The notes below the pieces were generated by a model. That model did not search any database and was not told where the DNA came from. It saw only the letters and a program-made list of their open reading frames with translations. The position numbers and the translations under genes were made by a program. 64,000 bases of DNA from NCBI GenBank assembly GCA_905250885.1, contig CAJNOQ010000014.1, positions 1 to 64,000 on the forward strand, given 5' to 3'. Shown piece after piece: positions 1-10,110 of the stretch; position 1 is the stretch's first letter; each line of letters opens with the position of its first letter. The DNA comes from Didymodactylos carnosus. Its lineage: Eukaryota; Rotifera; Eurotatoria; Philodinida; Philodinidae.

Positions 1-234
1 TATAAAATAGTTTCACAAGATGAGTGAGTGATTTGCGAATAATTTATAATTAAAGTTCCTTAACGATCGTTTTGATTTCTGGCTGATAAACGGCTTATTA
101 ACAATTCTAACCTACAATTCTAATGTATAATTAGACGAATTAATAAGTAACAAAATGATATTCTATTTCATTGATAGTTACTGAAATTTTCTTCATGTAC
201 ACATGAGAAAAAAACTTTTGATATAAACTATGTC
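1..234. other. AT-rich non-coding flank
   Basis: I see no convincing coding sequence here. It may be intron or intergenic DNA upstream of the exon at 1365. No signal stands out. Confidence 0.4.
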
Positions 235-870
235 GCGAAAGTCTTGATACAAATTAAAATTTATATTTCTTTACTAAGAGAAACATTTTTCAAATAAAAA
301 CGTGAGTTTTGGAATCGCTATTTTCTAACCTTTTTAAATATATTTTTAGAAATTTTACAAGATATTTTGTTTTAGAGTTACAGATGTTTTTTCTGGCATA
401 CTTCAAAATATCACTTGTACAGAAAAAAAGGCTACTTTTCTAAGTTGTGTTATGTTAAATAGTTTTGCTAATAAATGTTTATGTGAGTACCAAATTGTAG
501 TGCAAATAATTCTCTACAAAATAGTATGCTGTACGACCTTGTGTGGTCTGAGGCACTATAAGTGTTTTGTGAGAAGCTTCACTCCATGTAAAATGCGAAA
601 TAAACAAAAACAGTATATTGAAAAGTTTTTTGTAGAAGGTTTATGATTTCTTTTCAAAAATTGTAAAAATCGTACAATATATCATTTTTGAAGTGTGTCA
701 GAAAAACATCTGTAACTATAAACATATCCAAAACAAAATATATCTTGTAAAATTCCTAAAGAAAAATTTGAAAAGATTAGAAAATGTTGATTTCAAAACT
801 CACGTTTTGATTTGAAAACGGTTTCTCTGAATAAAGAAATATGAGTTTTAATTTGTACTAAGACTTTGCA
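235..870. repeat. Long inverted-repeat (fold-back) element
   Basis: The stretch at about 235-420 matches the reverse complement of about 672-870 with roughly 75-80% identity by eye. Shared blocks include AAAACGTGAGTTTTG, AATTTTACAAGATAT, AGTTACAGATGTTTTT and ACTTCAAAA. The outer ends read GCGAAAGTCTTG on the left and, as reverse complement, GCAAAGTCTTAG on the right. The roughly 250-bp centre holds only a chance ORF (452-646) that resembles nothing I know. I see no transposase and no clear target-site duplication. This looks like an old non-autonomous DNA element, and its transcript would fold into a long hairpin. Confidence 0.75.
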
Positions 871-1364
871 ATAATACAATAATAGATTCTAAAAGTATCG
901 TGGCCTTTTTTTGGTTTTTTTTTTCTGTATATCTTGGAAAAATTATAGTCAATACGTCATATGGTACATGAAAACGTGAGTCAATGTTGAGAAAATTTAT
1001 TACGTAGTGATAAGAGAAAGGAACACACCATAGAAGAAGAGAATTATACGCTTGAGCGAAAAAAGTTATTTTCTAATCTTAGAACTACGGTGTCGATAAA
1101 CATAATAATAATAGTTAATTTAGTGTACTTTCAAAGAATCTGTTTTTTAAACATAATGTTGAATAATCATTATATTTACAATTTACTTTTTATTTTTCAT
1201 TTGATTCATCTTATTAATTCGATAATACCTGATAATGGCAAAGAACCAGGTTTGATCCGTTTTTTTATCTTGTCAGTATTTGACTTTCTCTTAAACCTAT
1301 CATCATTAAAAGCATTTTCTCGAAGAAACTAAACATTTAAAATGATTCTGTGTTTTATGAATAG
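871..1364. other. Non-coding, probable intron upstream of the FN3-like exon
   Basis: AT-rich sequence ending in an acceptor (ATGAATAG) at 1364. An ORF at 1090-1332 is low-complexity and hydrophobic and is not credible as a gene. A short upstream exon ending near 1250 (CAAAGAACCAG followed by GT) is possible but unproven. Confidence 0.35.
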
Positions 1365-2192
1365 CCTCATAATACGGGAGTTGGTGTTTCTGGCACGGGA
1401 TTGGGCGGTTCATCGGGTGCATTTAATAATCCTCCGTCAACAGTTACTGACAGAACAATATCATTACAATCCATTCAGAGTGGTAATAATGATTCGACAG
1501 CAAGTATAACATGGAACTATCCAAATAGCGTTGTTTATGATTTTTTATCATTAACATTCAATGTTTATCAATTTGAAAATGGTTCATTCGATCAACCATC
1601 TCTATCGCAAACATATAGCTACAATTTAACGAATAGTAACACAACTGTAACCAGTATGTCCTTCGATGAACTAGTGCCTGGAAACTATATTATCGCTTGT
1701 GTAATTGCCTTACAATATTATCAAGTATACAATACAACAGCAGCAACGTCAACTCAATGTAGTGTTGGACAAACTACACTGAATTTAACTAAACTCCAAC
1801 AGTTAAGTTTTACAGCATTTCCAACAGTATCCGTAACTCAAATTAGTGTTACTTTGTTTTGGCCAAACGAATTACCGTATGATAAGTTGACGATGAATGC
1901 AATGTTGAACAATAAGATCTCTTCAACTTATTCAACATCTTCAAATGATACCTATGAAATACGTACCTACTCGTTTTCGGGTTTAACACCACGCACTACG
2001 TATTCAGTATGTGCATGGGTCAACTATTCAAATAGTTATATAAACAAGGAGTTTCCAGGAGTTTTAGGAGGTTCACCAATGATTTGTGGCTCATATAGCA
2101 CATACGCTCCATTAGGTAGTGTTAAACAAACACGTGGCAGTTTATTACTTACAATAACGATGATAGTGATCATCGCTATATTACTAAACTAA
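1365..2192 (+). CDS. Last exon of a secreted, GPI-anchored-type fibronectin-III-like protein
   Basis: The frame is open from a splice acceptor at 1363-1364 and reads PHNTGVGVSGTG before the first conventional start, so this is a 3' exon rather than a whole gene. It encodes about 275 residues: a Gly/Ser-rich linker, then two beta-sandwich-like modules of about 95 residues with fibronectin-III hallmarks (ITWNYP; the closing motifs LVPGNYIIACVIA and LTPRTTYSVCAWV). Many N-glycosylation sequons are present (NGS, NLT, NDT, NYS). The end is a small-residue region, basic RGS and a terminal hydrophobic tail (LLLTITMIVIIAILLN), as in GPI-anchor signals. This points to an extracellular surface protein, perhaps adhesive. 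The upstream exons were not found. AATAAA follows at 2214. Confidence 0.7.
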   Translation, partial: PHNTGVGVSGTGLGGSSGAFNNPPSTVTDRTISLQSIQSGNNDSTASITWNYPNSVVYDFLSLTFNVYQFENGSFDQPSLSQTYSYNLTNSNTTVTSMSFDELVPGNYIIACVIALQYYQVYNTTAATSTQCSVGQTTLNLTKLQQLSFTAFPTVSVTQISVTLFWPNELPYDKLTMNAMLNNKISSTYSTSSNDTYEIRTYSFSGLTPRTTYSVCAWVNYSNSYINKEFPGVLGGSPMICGSYSTYAPLGSVKQTRGSLLLTITMIVIIAILLN

Positions 2193-2213
2193 CATTGTAG
2201 TTACATCGAGAAT

Positions 2214-2219
2214 AATAAA
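2214..2219 (+). terminator. Poly(A) signal of the FN3-like gene
   Basis: AATAAA lies 22 nt after the stop codon, and a second AATAAA-type hexamer lies near 2346. Confidence 0.5.
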
Positions 2220-3117
2220 GATTTTATTTTTTCTTCTATGGTACCGAATGTTTGAATCAAAAACAAAATAAGAAACACTCACTATCGATTGACTGATAAA
2301 ATCGTATCTGATATTTGTCGAGTTGTTTCTTGTAAATATGTCCTTGAATAAATGCTTGTAATTATAATAGAATAGATAAAAGGTTTGTTTTGTTGTTAAA
2401 CTGAGCGTTAAAAAAACAAAAAGTTATATTTTTTATGACTAAATATTCAATTTTTTTATTACATTTTTTTATATGTTGTATGTTAAAAAAGATCTATATA
2501 TTTATATATTTTAATTTGTAATATTTAGGTACAAAAATAACTATAGATGAATTAGTTAAAATATTTGAATTTTGTTTTAATTAAAAACGATTGTTTTTTA
2601 CTTGTCAGAGCAAGCTGTTATTTAGCGATAAATGGGTTACATTTTTGGAATGTAAATTAGCTTTATTTGACATTTTTGTTTTGATGAAGAAATTTGATCT
2701 TATTGAGATGGAGGACTTCATTGCTACATTATATATTCTTATTTTTCCATCCATATGCTATGTAGAAAGGAGGTAAGTAATTATCAATTTGTCGCGTCTT
2801 TCAAGCTTAATATAATAATAATATGGAAATATAATATTTGATGTTTATTACTACCAAGGTCTGAGAGAGACAAAGAGAGAAAAAAAAAAGGAGAGAAAAA
2901 AAATATAAGACTGTTAATTGATTTTATCAGTTAGATACAATAGAATAAGTAGCCAAATATACTGGCATCATAAAAAAATAAATATGAATGTCTGCTTATA
3001 TTTGTCCGCATAGAGGGAGAGAGATCGTAATTTATTTTCTTATCTCGTGTAGTGTATATAGTGTATTACATCAATTTGGTTAATTACGAGAAAAATACAT
3101 GTTTTTTTGGTGAACAG
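2220..3117. other. Intergenic, possible 5' non-coding exon
   Basis: A strong donor-like site (GGAG followed by GTAAGT) at 2770-2776 and an acceptor (TTTTTTTGGTGAACAG) at 3117 could bound an intron in the 5' leader of the ORF at 3145. Joining them in frame meets a stop just before that ATG, so any upstream exon would be non-coding. Otherwise there are purine-rich runs (2865-2905) and nothing else. Confidence 0.3.
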
Positions 3118-3144
3118 GCATAAGTCCACTTTGAAAATTATAAA

Positions 3145-3465
3145 ATGAAGTATTACACAAAACGACATGATGATATTTCACCTGCTTCTCAATATGCAAT
3201 GATAAAATTGGTAAATAAAGCAGGGAGATTAGATCCTAAGAATCGAATTGTACAACCAGCTACTAATGAACAACGTCGATTACCACCGGCACATCATCAT
3301 CATAAGTTTGAACATATACACACCGATAATGGAATTAAATTATTACCATCTTCTCATCATCGAGATCAAGAATATGTGGATGAATCTTCCGAATTGAATT
3401 CTATGTCTATCAAATATAAACACATTATGAATAAGGTAAAAAATAATGTTGTTAAAAGCTATTAG
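3145..3465 (+). CDS. Small hypothetical basic, His-rich protein
   Basis: This 106-residue ORF has a codon mix closer to the real genes than to the flanks and a mixed, hydrophilic composition (His, Lys and Arg clusters, e.g. AHHHHKFEHIHTDNG). I recognise no domain, signal peptide or membrane segment. The ATG is 27 nt after an acceptor-like site (AG at 3116-3117), the same arrangement as in the other genes here. The codon run crosses a potential donor (AATAAG followed by GTAAAA, about 3435), so the true 3' end may differ. An antisense ORF (3343-3555) is a shadow. It could be a lineage-specific small protein, the first exon of a longer gene, or a chance ORF. Confidence 0.35.
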   Translation: MKYYTKRHDDISPASQYAMIKLVNKAGRLDPKNRIVQPATNEQRRLPPAHHHHKFEHIHTDNGIKLLPSSHHRDQEYVDESSELNSMSIKYKHIMNKVKNNVVKSY

Positions 3466-4474
3466 ACTGATGTAAAAAGAAGACCTTTTTGACCTACATT
3501 CAGGCAGATAATTTTTGTCAGCGTCTTCTTCTTGTGACAGAGAATTTTGAATCATTTGTTTAAACTATTATTAGTAAAGCATCGTTGATAAAGACAAAAT
3601 ATGATAATTTCTACTCAAACTATTTATATAGTGTCGACTCACAAAACATTCGATTATGAGTCTCATTTAAAAGTGGATTAAGACATCTAGAAATGTTTAT
3701 TATATGCTTTAGAATATTTTTGAATGGTAGAAGTGATTTATACCGTATTTCATTCTTAAAAAATAATCAGAAGAAGTTAAATGTAGCCGAATGAAAAAAT
3801 AAATAAGTTTGAAATACTAAATATATTTGAAAAAAATCTAATTTTGATTAATTCTGCTTATTTTTCATACAAATGATCTTAAAAGGTTTAGAATGTAACA
3901 GAAAATGCGGTACAAATGACGTACGTTGACAGTGATGAACAAAAATACTAAATGCCCGATTTGTTTTCTCATGATATCTAAAGTATCAAAGATAATTCTA
4001 AAAATGTAAGAAATGAAAATAATTTAAAATATTTTCGTGATTTCAAATGTCTTTCGTTTATATTTTTAAAAGTGTTAACAAAATATTCTCATTAGTTCAT
4101 GTACTTTCTGCAATAGTAAGATATTCATAATGTAGAACAAGAGTGAAAATATAGTACATGATAGATTGGATTAATACTACTTTTATACATTTAATTTATC
4201 TTTTCTCACTATGACTGTTAGATTTTTAGACTATAAAATTGTTCAAAATTTATCTAGATTTTTAAAATGTATCGTCAACATTTATGTGAATATTTTACGT
4301 TTGATTATTTTGATATTTATCTATATAAACTGAACATCGTCAAGGTTATTTTGTATTATGCGTCAGTAAATAATAAAAGTAAAAGAGTGTGATGTATGAA
4401 ATTGATAATTTCATGTTGTGAAAGAAGGATAAACCATAGACAATGTGTATGTGTCTTTTTTTTTCTCTATATAA

Positions 4475-4506
<32 letters not shown>

Positions 4507-5720
4507 TTTTGTTCTATTTTTATGTACGAACTATCAGAGACAGAATGATAAATGTATTGGAAAATGACGATAATATATCCATAGATGATTGCTATGGATC
4601 AAAAGAAGCAAGAATTTCTATTTTGTAATGACGTGTTTTCACAAAAACATCTGTATATTTTCCTTATTTCTTTTGTTCTTTTCGAAAAAACCTATTATGG
4701 TATCAGACATGTGCTTTTTTTCGCTACATTTACAAACAGACATGAGAATATCATGTCATCTCACTCTCTCATTGGTTGAGCAACGATATCTATCTGTTTA
4801 CTATCATTGATCAACATAATACAATATTCTAACTAAAATCAATATTGACTAATCAAAAGGAATGATGTTGTTGTTGTTGTTGTCATTACTATAGTTGTTT
4901 TATCAAAAAAGAAGATAAATGATAGTTTTTCATGTATTCCTGTACTATTGACGTCGTTATCATCGTCATCGTCAGGTATATTATTAAGATCGATCTAGCT
5001 GTAAAGAATTCTATTCATTTATTATTTCTTTTTATTAGACTACATTTATCTCATCTTTGTTAAACAATGTTTACAAAATTTTTATAGTTAGTTATAGTGT
5101 TAATTATTCATTTGAGTGTATTAGAAGAATATATAAACATATGAAAAACAAAAGGTTTTAAGTTTCTTTATATTTCTCTATTATTTAGCATAGATGATTC
5201 AATAACCAGTTCAAACATCATAGAAGATGTACTTGATTTTTTGCTAATTTAATATGCACCTTTGAGGAATATTCTATATAAATAAATGAATACACATATG
5301 TTTAAGAAAAATATAAGAAACAGACAGATATAGCAGCAATCTATTTGATATATTATCAGAAAATAGTCTTGAGACATGTGACAGAAAAACAAATACAAAA
5401 TATTATACAGAAATAGAATGTTGATAGTCTTCTTCTATTAGTTTAATTGGTATTAAAGTTATATGGTATATTGGGGTGAAAGATTGAAGATCTTAACTAA
5501 GAAATAATCTAAATAAAGAAATCATTTAGATGACAAAAAATTTTAGAATTTTTTTTAACATAAAAAAAAGTGACAGAATCATGGTTGATTTTGTCATCTT
5601 TTCAAAAACACATGGGTATTTGCTTATTTTATGATTATTCTTTTATCAAGTACTACACTACATCATCGTAAAATTTAGTTACTACAAATATTATTTCTGT
5701 TAATGGGAAATAACTTTAAG
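3466..5720. other. Gene-free stretch
   Basis: AT-rich non-coding DNA with an (ATT)n run and small overlapping ORFs at 4443-4810 that look like chance. I see no RNA gene and no conserved domain. Confidence 0.5.
4475..4505. repeat. (ATT)n microsatellite
   Basis: About ten uninterrupted ATT units. Confidence 0.9.
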
Positions 5721-5815
5721 AATAAAATGAATGACTAATGCTGTAGACTTTAAAATTAATGATTTTATTATTTATCATCAATTTAAAGTCTGCTACATTA
5801 GTCATTCATTTTATT
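5721..5815. repeat. Short near-perfect hairpin (34-bp arms, 27-nt loop)
   Basis: 5721-5754 is the reverse complement of 5782-5815 except for a 3-base mismatch patch; the arms share AATAAAATGAATGACTAATG and AGACTTTAAA. The 95-nt total is the size of a microRNA precursor but also of a small MITE remnant. It lies about 320 bp upstream of the RGLG-like gene. Confidence 0.75.
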
Positions 5816-6119
5816 AGTTATCCACAGCTTGTTAGATTTTATTTTTATACTATTTTTTTCCAATCATCAGTAAAATAATTACATGTTCATAGAAAAAAGT
5901 ATTGATATTTGTTTATTTTATATTATTCTTTTATCAAATTAATAAGTACGTGTATAAATTATTATTGATTTCTAATTATAAATATATGAAAATATGATAT
6001 ACTCATTGGAATTCGATATCAAAAAAAAAATTGTTAACACTGATCTTGTTTATATTTTTCTGACTCTCACTAAATTGATTAGATCATCAAAATATCATCA
6101 AGATATTTCTTTTTTTCCC

Positions 6120-6121
6120 AG
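6120..6121 (+). promoter_or_regulatory. Splice-acceptor motif 15 nt before the RGLG-like start codon
   Basis: A long pyrimidine run (TTTCTTTTTTTCCCAG) ends here. The ATG follows at 6137. It is either a 5' leader intron or a trans-splice acceptor. Confidence 0.55.
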
Positions 6122-6136
6122 CATCGAAACATAGTA

Positions 6137-8496
6137 ATGACAAGAACAAAAGGACTAAAGGGCAGATGTTTAAGATTTAAGTCAGATATTCAGGTAAAAA
6201 TAATGTACAGAAGATAACAAAAACATTACTAATTAATTTTTATTTCTTACTCTTTTTATTATTTCTAGCATACGTCATTACTATGGACTTATGTTTATAA
6301 CCTCAGATTTGTCTTTGTTCTGTCAGCCGTATTACTGTTAATCATTTATTGGTTTTATCGTCGTAAACGTCAGTCACAAAAACAAGATGAAAAAGAGGAC
6401 AATCGAAGACCATCATCACTGACCTTATTCGATGATAGACAATATCCATCTGATATTCTCTCTCCACATCCATCTGAACATCGTCATTATAATGTACTAG
6501 CAACAATAACAGAAGAAAATCTTTCAACAACAGTGACTCCAACAACGTTATCATCAAATTTCAATGATATTATCAAACCAGCATCATCACCTATAGCAGA
6601 CGGTAAGTTAATAAATGATTGACTAATTTATACATTGTAAAGTCTATTTAAAATTATTGTTTTATAATAATCCAAATATTTCTAATGATTATCATGGAAG
6701 TATATATAGGAAAAAATAAAGAGTTTTTTTTTTTTTTTTGTCCACAACATCGTTCTAGACAGTTCAAAATATGAAGGAGTTGAATATTGACCTCGGTAAA
6801 TATAGTAAACACTTGTCAATGTAAACTTTATATTTATGACCTAGTTTTTTGTTGATCTTACGCATGAATTAGAAGAGGATGACAATAAAACTTATCGAGA
6901 TGTCATTATTCGTACTACCAACGCGCTTGTTTTCTTCTTTTTGTATAAAGAATATTTTCTTATCAAATATTTTTATGATTAATGATCTAATGATAATGTT
7001 ATTATCCTATGATGAATTAATTTCAATCAAAAAGAACAAATTTTTATCTTTAGAAATTAATTCAAAATTTGAATTAATTAATAGTAATACACCATCACAA
7101 TTACGTCAACGAAAATTATTGAATGATAATATAATAAACACAGACTACGTACAAATATCAGCGGATAAATTAAAAATTAAAGAAAATAATAATAAATTAG
7201 AAGAAAAAGTTGAAAATAATGTACCGTTAACAATAATTGAAACTCGTCAACAACTAAAACAACCTTCTACTAGAAGAAGACTTTCTCAGTTTGAGGATGC
7301 ATCAGCAAAACCAGTCATTGAACCAGATAATAGTCCACCAGTTATTGTTAGTAAGTTATTTTTAATTATTATTAAATGTTAAAATATAAAATATTTTTTT
7401 ATCTTTTCAGGAAAATCTAGTATTCCTCATTCGAATGTTATCAAAGACGATTATCATACATTGGAAGAATTAAATAATGCTGTTAAACAAGTAGGTTTAA
7501 CCAAAAGTCAGTTAATATTTGGTGAGTAATATATTGTTTATCTTTTTTTTTACTCTTTGTCGAAATTTTTTTTACTTTTTATTTTAAACTAGGAATTGAT
7601 TATACAATAAGCAATTTAGAAACTGGCAAAAATTCATTCAATGGTCTGTCTTTGCATCATATTCAAAAAGGACTTTTAAATCCCTATCAGAGCGTAAGAT
7701 TAAGTTAAAACATTAAATGTTCGTCTACAAAAAAATTATATCAAATGTTATATTTTATACTACGAACTTTTCTATTATTATGTTGTTAGGTAATTACAAT
7801 AGTTGGTCGAACATTAGAAAAATTTGATTCAGATAAACTCATTCCAGCATTTGGCTTTGGTGATAAAACAACGCTAGATCGAAAAATATTTCCTTTACAT
7901 GTAAGATTAATTAAGACTATTTTTACAATAATATTCATTATTTATTAGTCTATATATTTTTCTTCATAGACTGATGGTAGCTATTGTAAAGGATTTAGAG
8001 GAGTTTTAGAAGCTTATAATAAAATTACGCCAAAAGTGAGGATGAGTGGACCAACAAATTTTGCTCCATTAATTAAAGAAGCAATTAAAATTGTACAAAA
8101 ATCAAAACAGGTAAAAAAAAAATAAAACAAAAAAAAAAAAATATAATTTTTTAATTAAAATTAAACTTTAAAATTTAGTACCATATATTGGTTATTGTTG
8201 CCGACGGTCAAGTAACAAATGAACGTCAAACAAAAGATGCAATTGTTGAAGCTTCATCTTATCCATTGTCAATCGTTATGATTGGTGTTGGTGATGGACC
8301 ATGGGATATGATGAAAGAATTTGATGATTCATTACCAACAAGACAATTTGATAATTTTCAATTTGTTAATTACAATGATATCATACAAGTATCAGAAAAC
8401 AATTTAGACTCGGGTTTTGCATTACATGCACTTATGGAAATTCCATCACAATATGAAGCTATAAAAAAGTTAGGTCTACTTTCATCATCAGAATAA
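6137..8496 (+). CDS. RGLG/copine-type VWA-domain protein with N-terminal membrane anchor, no RING
   Basis: Eight exons: 6137-6193, 6269-6602, 7054-7350, 7411-7521, 7593-7693, 7790-7900, 7970-8110, 8179-8496; 1470 nt, 489 residues, phases agree at every junction. Residues about 33-49 are a hydrophobic membrane segment followed by RRKR. Residues about 55-260 are low-complexity and polar. Residues about 260-480 form a copine/RGLG VWA domain: MIDAS motif D269-Y-T271-I-S273, then NPYQS, FGFGD, GPTNFAP (Thr366), ADGQVT (Asp393) and [10 protein letters not shown], ending with the family motif [10 protein letters not shown]. Plant RGLG proteins are E3 ligases with a C-terminal RING. Here the chain stops about 12 residues after the VWA, so ligase activity is unlikely unless an exon was missed. 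It is probably a membrane-tethered, metal-dependent protein-binding module. The ATG fits the reading frame and follows an acceptor motif. Confidence 0.9.
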
Positions 8497-8586
8497 AATT
8501 TGTAGAATGAATTATGCTGTTTTATCGACGGAAAAGAAAAAAAAAAAAAGAATAACAAAACACGAGAGATATGTACTGTTAACAAT

Positions 8587-8596
8587 AATAAATAAA
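8587..8596 (+). terminator. Poly(A) signals of the RGLG-like gene
   Basis: Two overlapping AATAAA hexamers about 95 nt after the stop. Confidence 0.55.
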
Positions 8597-9236
8597 ATTA
8601 AAGAGTCATGGTTTATCAGAGAAGTGCTCTGTTAAATACTGATACTATGTGCATATTTTTCCTTACTCATCTACATTGATTAATTAATAGATAAAAATAG
8701 TCGTACTAATTAGTAACAGAATTTCTGAGAACCAGTGAAATGTGTCAAGCCTTTTTTTTCAAAGTTTTTGCTTAGTGTTGAAAATTTACAATTAACTGTC
8801 AGATTCGTCTACACTAACCATTGAAAGCCTATGGACACTACCCAAAACAAGAAATTGTAGAGAATTTCTAGAATTTCACATTTTTTGGAGAAGTTGAGAA
8901 AACAATTCATCATAAATTGATGAACTATCCGAGAAGTTTTCAATAATGTTTCATTCATCGTTCTATTCTGATGTATAATTATGTTCGAGTGTATAGTTCA
9001 ATACAAGATAAAAATTGTTCCAAATACAGTTTCAGAGTGATTCTCGAAAGATCTTGATAATTTTGAATAAATTTTAACCGAACAGTCGATTCTCAATATT
9101 TACGAATAATCAAGCAGTTATTTTTCAAAATCAAAATAACCATTTTTTCATCATTTTTTTTTTATTAGTTCCAACCAGTTGCTAGGTATGAAAGTCTTTA
9201 AAGGATTAATCAATCATTTATATATATATATATATA
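8597..9236. other. Gene-free stretch
   Basis: I see no coding sequence. It ends in a (TA)n run (about 9219-9236) that borders the next fold-back element. Confidence 0.5.
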
Positions 9237-10110
9237 GGCTGGGCTAGAAGTCCTGAAATACTCACTTTTCTATTAAAGTTTTATTCATATTGATTTGCGT
9301 TTAAAAATTTAATATTTAGCTCAAAAGATAGAAAATTTAGTTTTCTAGAAAACTGTTGATGTTGTTTTTGAAATTATTTTTGAAATTTCAGAAGAATATT
9401 CATCATTTTAAAATATTCTAATTTTGTAAACGGCATAGAATAAACTTAACTTCTTTTGCAAAGTGTGTTGTTGATCTCTAAATTCAATTTTCAGATAACT
9501 GTTTTAACGTCAAAAAAATGTCGAATAATTTTATGCTGTATAATCTGACACTATTTATGTTAAATTATTATTCTGTTTTGTGAGAAAGAAAGTCCTAATT
9601 GGCTGACTTACGTAGAAAGTTTATATTATCGGTATTTTGCTCTCAAACTCAAAATTTAAAGCCACGTATTTTATACCAGAAGATGCAAAATTTCTCACTT
9701 TACAAGATCACATACACCGGAAAATAAAATTATAAATTTACATTTAAATAATATTACAAACGGCTAAAGATGAATTCTTCTAGACTTTTAAAAAACTTTC
9801 ATGAAAAACCCTTTCAAGAGCCACTTTGACTTAGAAGGATTTTGCTTTGCTACATGAAGTATAAAACTTTGTACAGAATTTCGTGTTGAACTTAACGGTC
9901 TATTGTGTTTTGTTTATAAATAAATTTTTTTCAGTTAGATACGCTTAGTTTATTTCTATATCAACGATTCAAAATTAATTTTAAAACAAAATCGACAATT
10001 TTCTAGAGAATTAAATTTTCTATCTTTTGAGCTAAATAGTCAATTTTTAAACACAAATAAATATGGATAAAAAAGTTTTAATAGAAAAGAGATGTTTCTG
10101 ACCCACTCTA
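9237..10110. repeat. Fold-back element, about 874 bp, long terminal inverted repeats
   Basis: About 9237-9400 matches the reverse complement of about 9950-10110. Shared blocks include TAGCTCAAAAGATAGAAAAT, TTTTCTATTAAA and CTAGAAAA. The termini read GGCTGGGCTAGAAG on the left and, reversed, GAGTGGGTCAGAAAC on the right. Arm similarity extends, more degraded, further inward. The left end sits in a (TA)n run, so a target duplication cannot be judged. No transposase ORF is present. It is a non-autonomous DNA element of unknown superfamily. Confidence 0.75.

Noticed and set aside
452-646. 64-residue ORF in the centre of the left fold-back element
   Set aside because: Codon use and composition look random, no family resemblance, and it lies wholly inside a non-coding repeat.
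4443-4810. Three overlapping short plus-strand ORFs
   Set aside because: They overlap in different frames, start in a microsatellite and are Phe/Ile-rich, as expected for AT-rich chance ORFs.
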